A stretch of DNA of 64,000 bases from Paucibacter sp. Y2R2-4 (lineage in GTDB: Bacteria > Pseudomonadota > Gammaproteobacteria > Burkholderiales > Burkholderiaceae_C): assembly GCF_025717535.1 (NCBI RefSeq), contig NZ_JAJIRO010000005.1, positions 310,001 through 374,000 on the forward strand. Reading direction: 5' to 3'. The position numbers were made by a program, and so were the translations under genes. Of this stretch, positions 63,491 through 64,000 are shown in pieces. The notes beneath the pieces were generated by a model. It was not told the origin of the DNA and did not search any database. It worked only from the letters and a program-made list of their open reading frames with translations. Positions within the stretch are counted from its first letter, which is position 1. Every line of letters begins with the position of its first letter.

Positions 63491-64000
63491 ATGAACCTCA
63501 ATCAACGCTCCGCCGGCGTGCTCTTGCACATCACTTCGCTGCCTGGCCCTCATGGCATGGGTGACTTCGGGCCCGAGGCCTTTCACTTTGTCGATTGGCT
63601 GGCCTCGGCCGGCCAAAAGATCTGGCAACTGCTGCCGACCACGCCCATCGGCCCCGGCGACAGCCCTTACCAAGGCGTCTCGGCCTTTGCAGGCAGCCAG
63701 TGGATGGTGGCCTTGGAGCCGCTGGTGGCCAAGGGCTGGTTGGCCGCGCCAACAGCGGCTGAGCTGGCCGGCTTTGATGCCAAGCAGGTGAATTACGGCC
63801 AGGTCTTGCCCTGGCGAGAGAAGCAACTGCGCGCTGCGGCGGCGGGCTTCTTCGCCAAGGCCAATACGGCGGACCAGCAGGCTTTTGCCGTCTGGTGCAC
63901 CGAGCAAGCGTCTTGGCTGGACGACTACGCCTTGTTCATGGCGATCCGCTCGCCGCTGGGTGGCCAAGCCTGGTGGACCTGGGCGCCAGCCTTGGCTCGC
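63491..64000 (+). CDS. malQ: 4-alpha-glucanotransferase (amylomaltase), cut by the window end
   Basis: The first 170 codons of a GH77 amylomaltase, which moves glucan chains between maltodextrins and frees glucose. Visible are NQRSAGVLLHITSLPGPHG, GMGDFGPEA, SAGQKIWQLLPTTPIG and DSPYQGVSAFAGS, all conserved MalQ N-terminal blocks. The ATG at 63491 follows a purine-rich AGAAGAAAG. It lies 18 bases after glgX and should be the fourth gene of the operon. The catalytic residues lie beyond the window. Confidence 0.93.
   Translation, partial: MNLNQRSAGVLLHITSLPGPHGMGDFGPEAFHFVDWLASAGQKIWQLLPTTPIGPGDSPYQGVSAFAGSQWMVALEPLVAKGWLAAPTAAELAGFDAKQVNYGQVLPWREKQLRAAAAGFFAKANTADQQAFAVWCTEQASWLDDYALFMAIRSPLGGQAWWTWAPALAR

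Noticed and set aside
63491-64000. malQ as a truncated pseudogene
   Set aside because: The frame is intact to the last base; it is only cut by the window boundary.

Overview
The window comes from a high-GC betaproteobacterium of the order Burkholderiales, probably near Roseateles, Paucibacter or Pelomonas. This placement is inference from gene content and protein style: a PEP-CTERM protein, a glucokinase fused to an RpiR regulator, a single-chain aminoethylphosphonate permease, Cache-type chemoreceptors and many GGDEF proteins. No rRNA, tRNA, CRISPR array, transposase or phage gene was seen.

Layout. 0.1-3.9 kb: glutaryl-CoA dehydrogenase, then small, less GC-rich accessory genes (GrpB, a DHFR-like reductase, DUF2200, a small membrane protein) and a DUF6172 protein. 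4.3-8.7 kb: two translationally coupled TPR-GGDEF diguanylate cyclases. 8.7-11.8 kb: tyrosine catabolism, with hppD and a VOC gene divergent from a LysR regulator, plus a second VOC gene. 11.9-21.1 kb: mixed genes, including a GyrI-like protein, an M13 metallopeptidase, an alpha/beta hydrolase with an N-terminal glycine-zipper segment, an MFS exporter divergent from a MocR-like regulator that has lost PLP-binding residues, and a periplasmic binding protein. 21.2-29.6 kb: a MalZ-type glucosidase, a chemoreceptor preceded by a c-di-GMP-I type riboswitch, a LuxR regulator resembling the C-terminal part of MalT, a MATE exporter and a minimal GGDEF protein.

29.7-36.8 kb: a 2-aminoethylphosphonate uptake and breakdown operon (LysR, binding protein, ATPase, fused permease, FAD oxidoreductase, PhnX) with no PhnW transaminase. 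It is followed by a 330-bp inverted repeat, a PhoD phosphatase and a PEP-CTERM protein.

40-64 kb: a contiguous alpha-glucan region. It holds a bifunctional glucokinase-RpiR protein, a second glucokinase, a TonB-dependent receptor, an S9 peptidase, the operon malK-malE-malF-malG plus a periplasmic GH13 enzyme, and the divergent operon glgP-glgB-glgX-malQ (malQ is cut by the window end). The likely flow is maltodextrin crossing the outer membrane by the TonB receptor, trimming in the periplasm, import by MalEFGK, then cytoplasmic processing by MalQ, GlgP, MalZ and glucokinase, with GlgB and GlgX handling glycogen.

A shared 15-bp palindrome, TGTAGTTTGACTACA or close variants, lies upstream of the glucokinases, the TonB receptor and between malK and glgP. 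It resembles the known HexR site and suggests that the fused RpiR domain co-ordinates the whole region. This proposed regulon, the riboswitch-controlled chemoreceptor and the PhnW-less phosphonate operon are the main points of interest.
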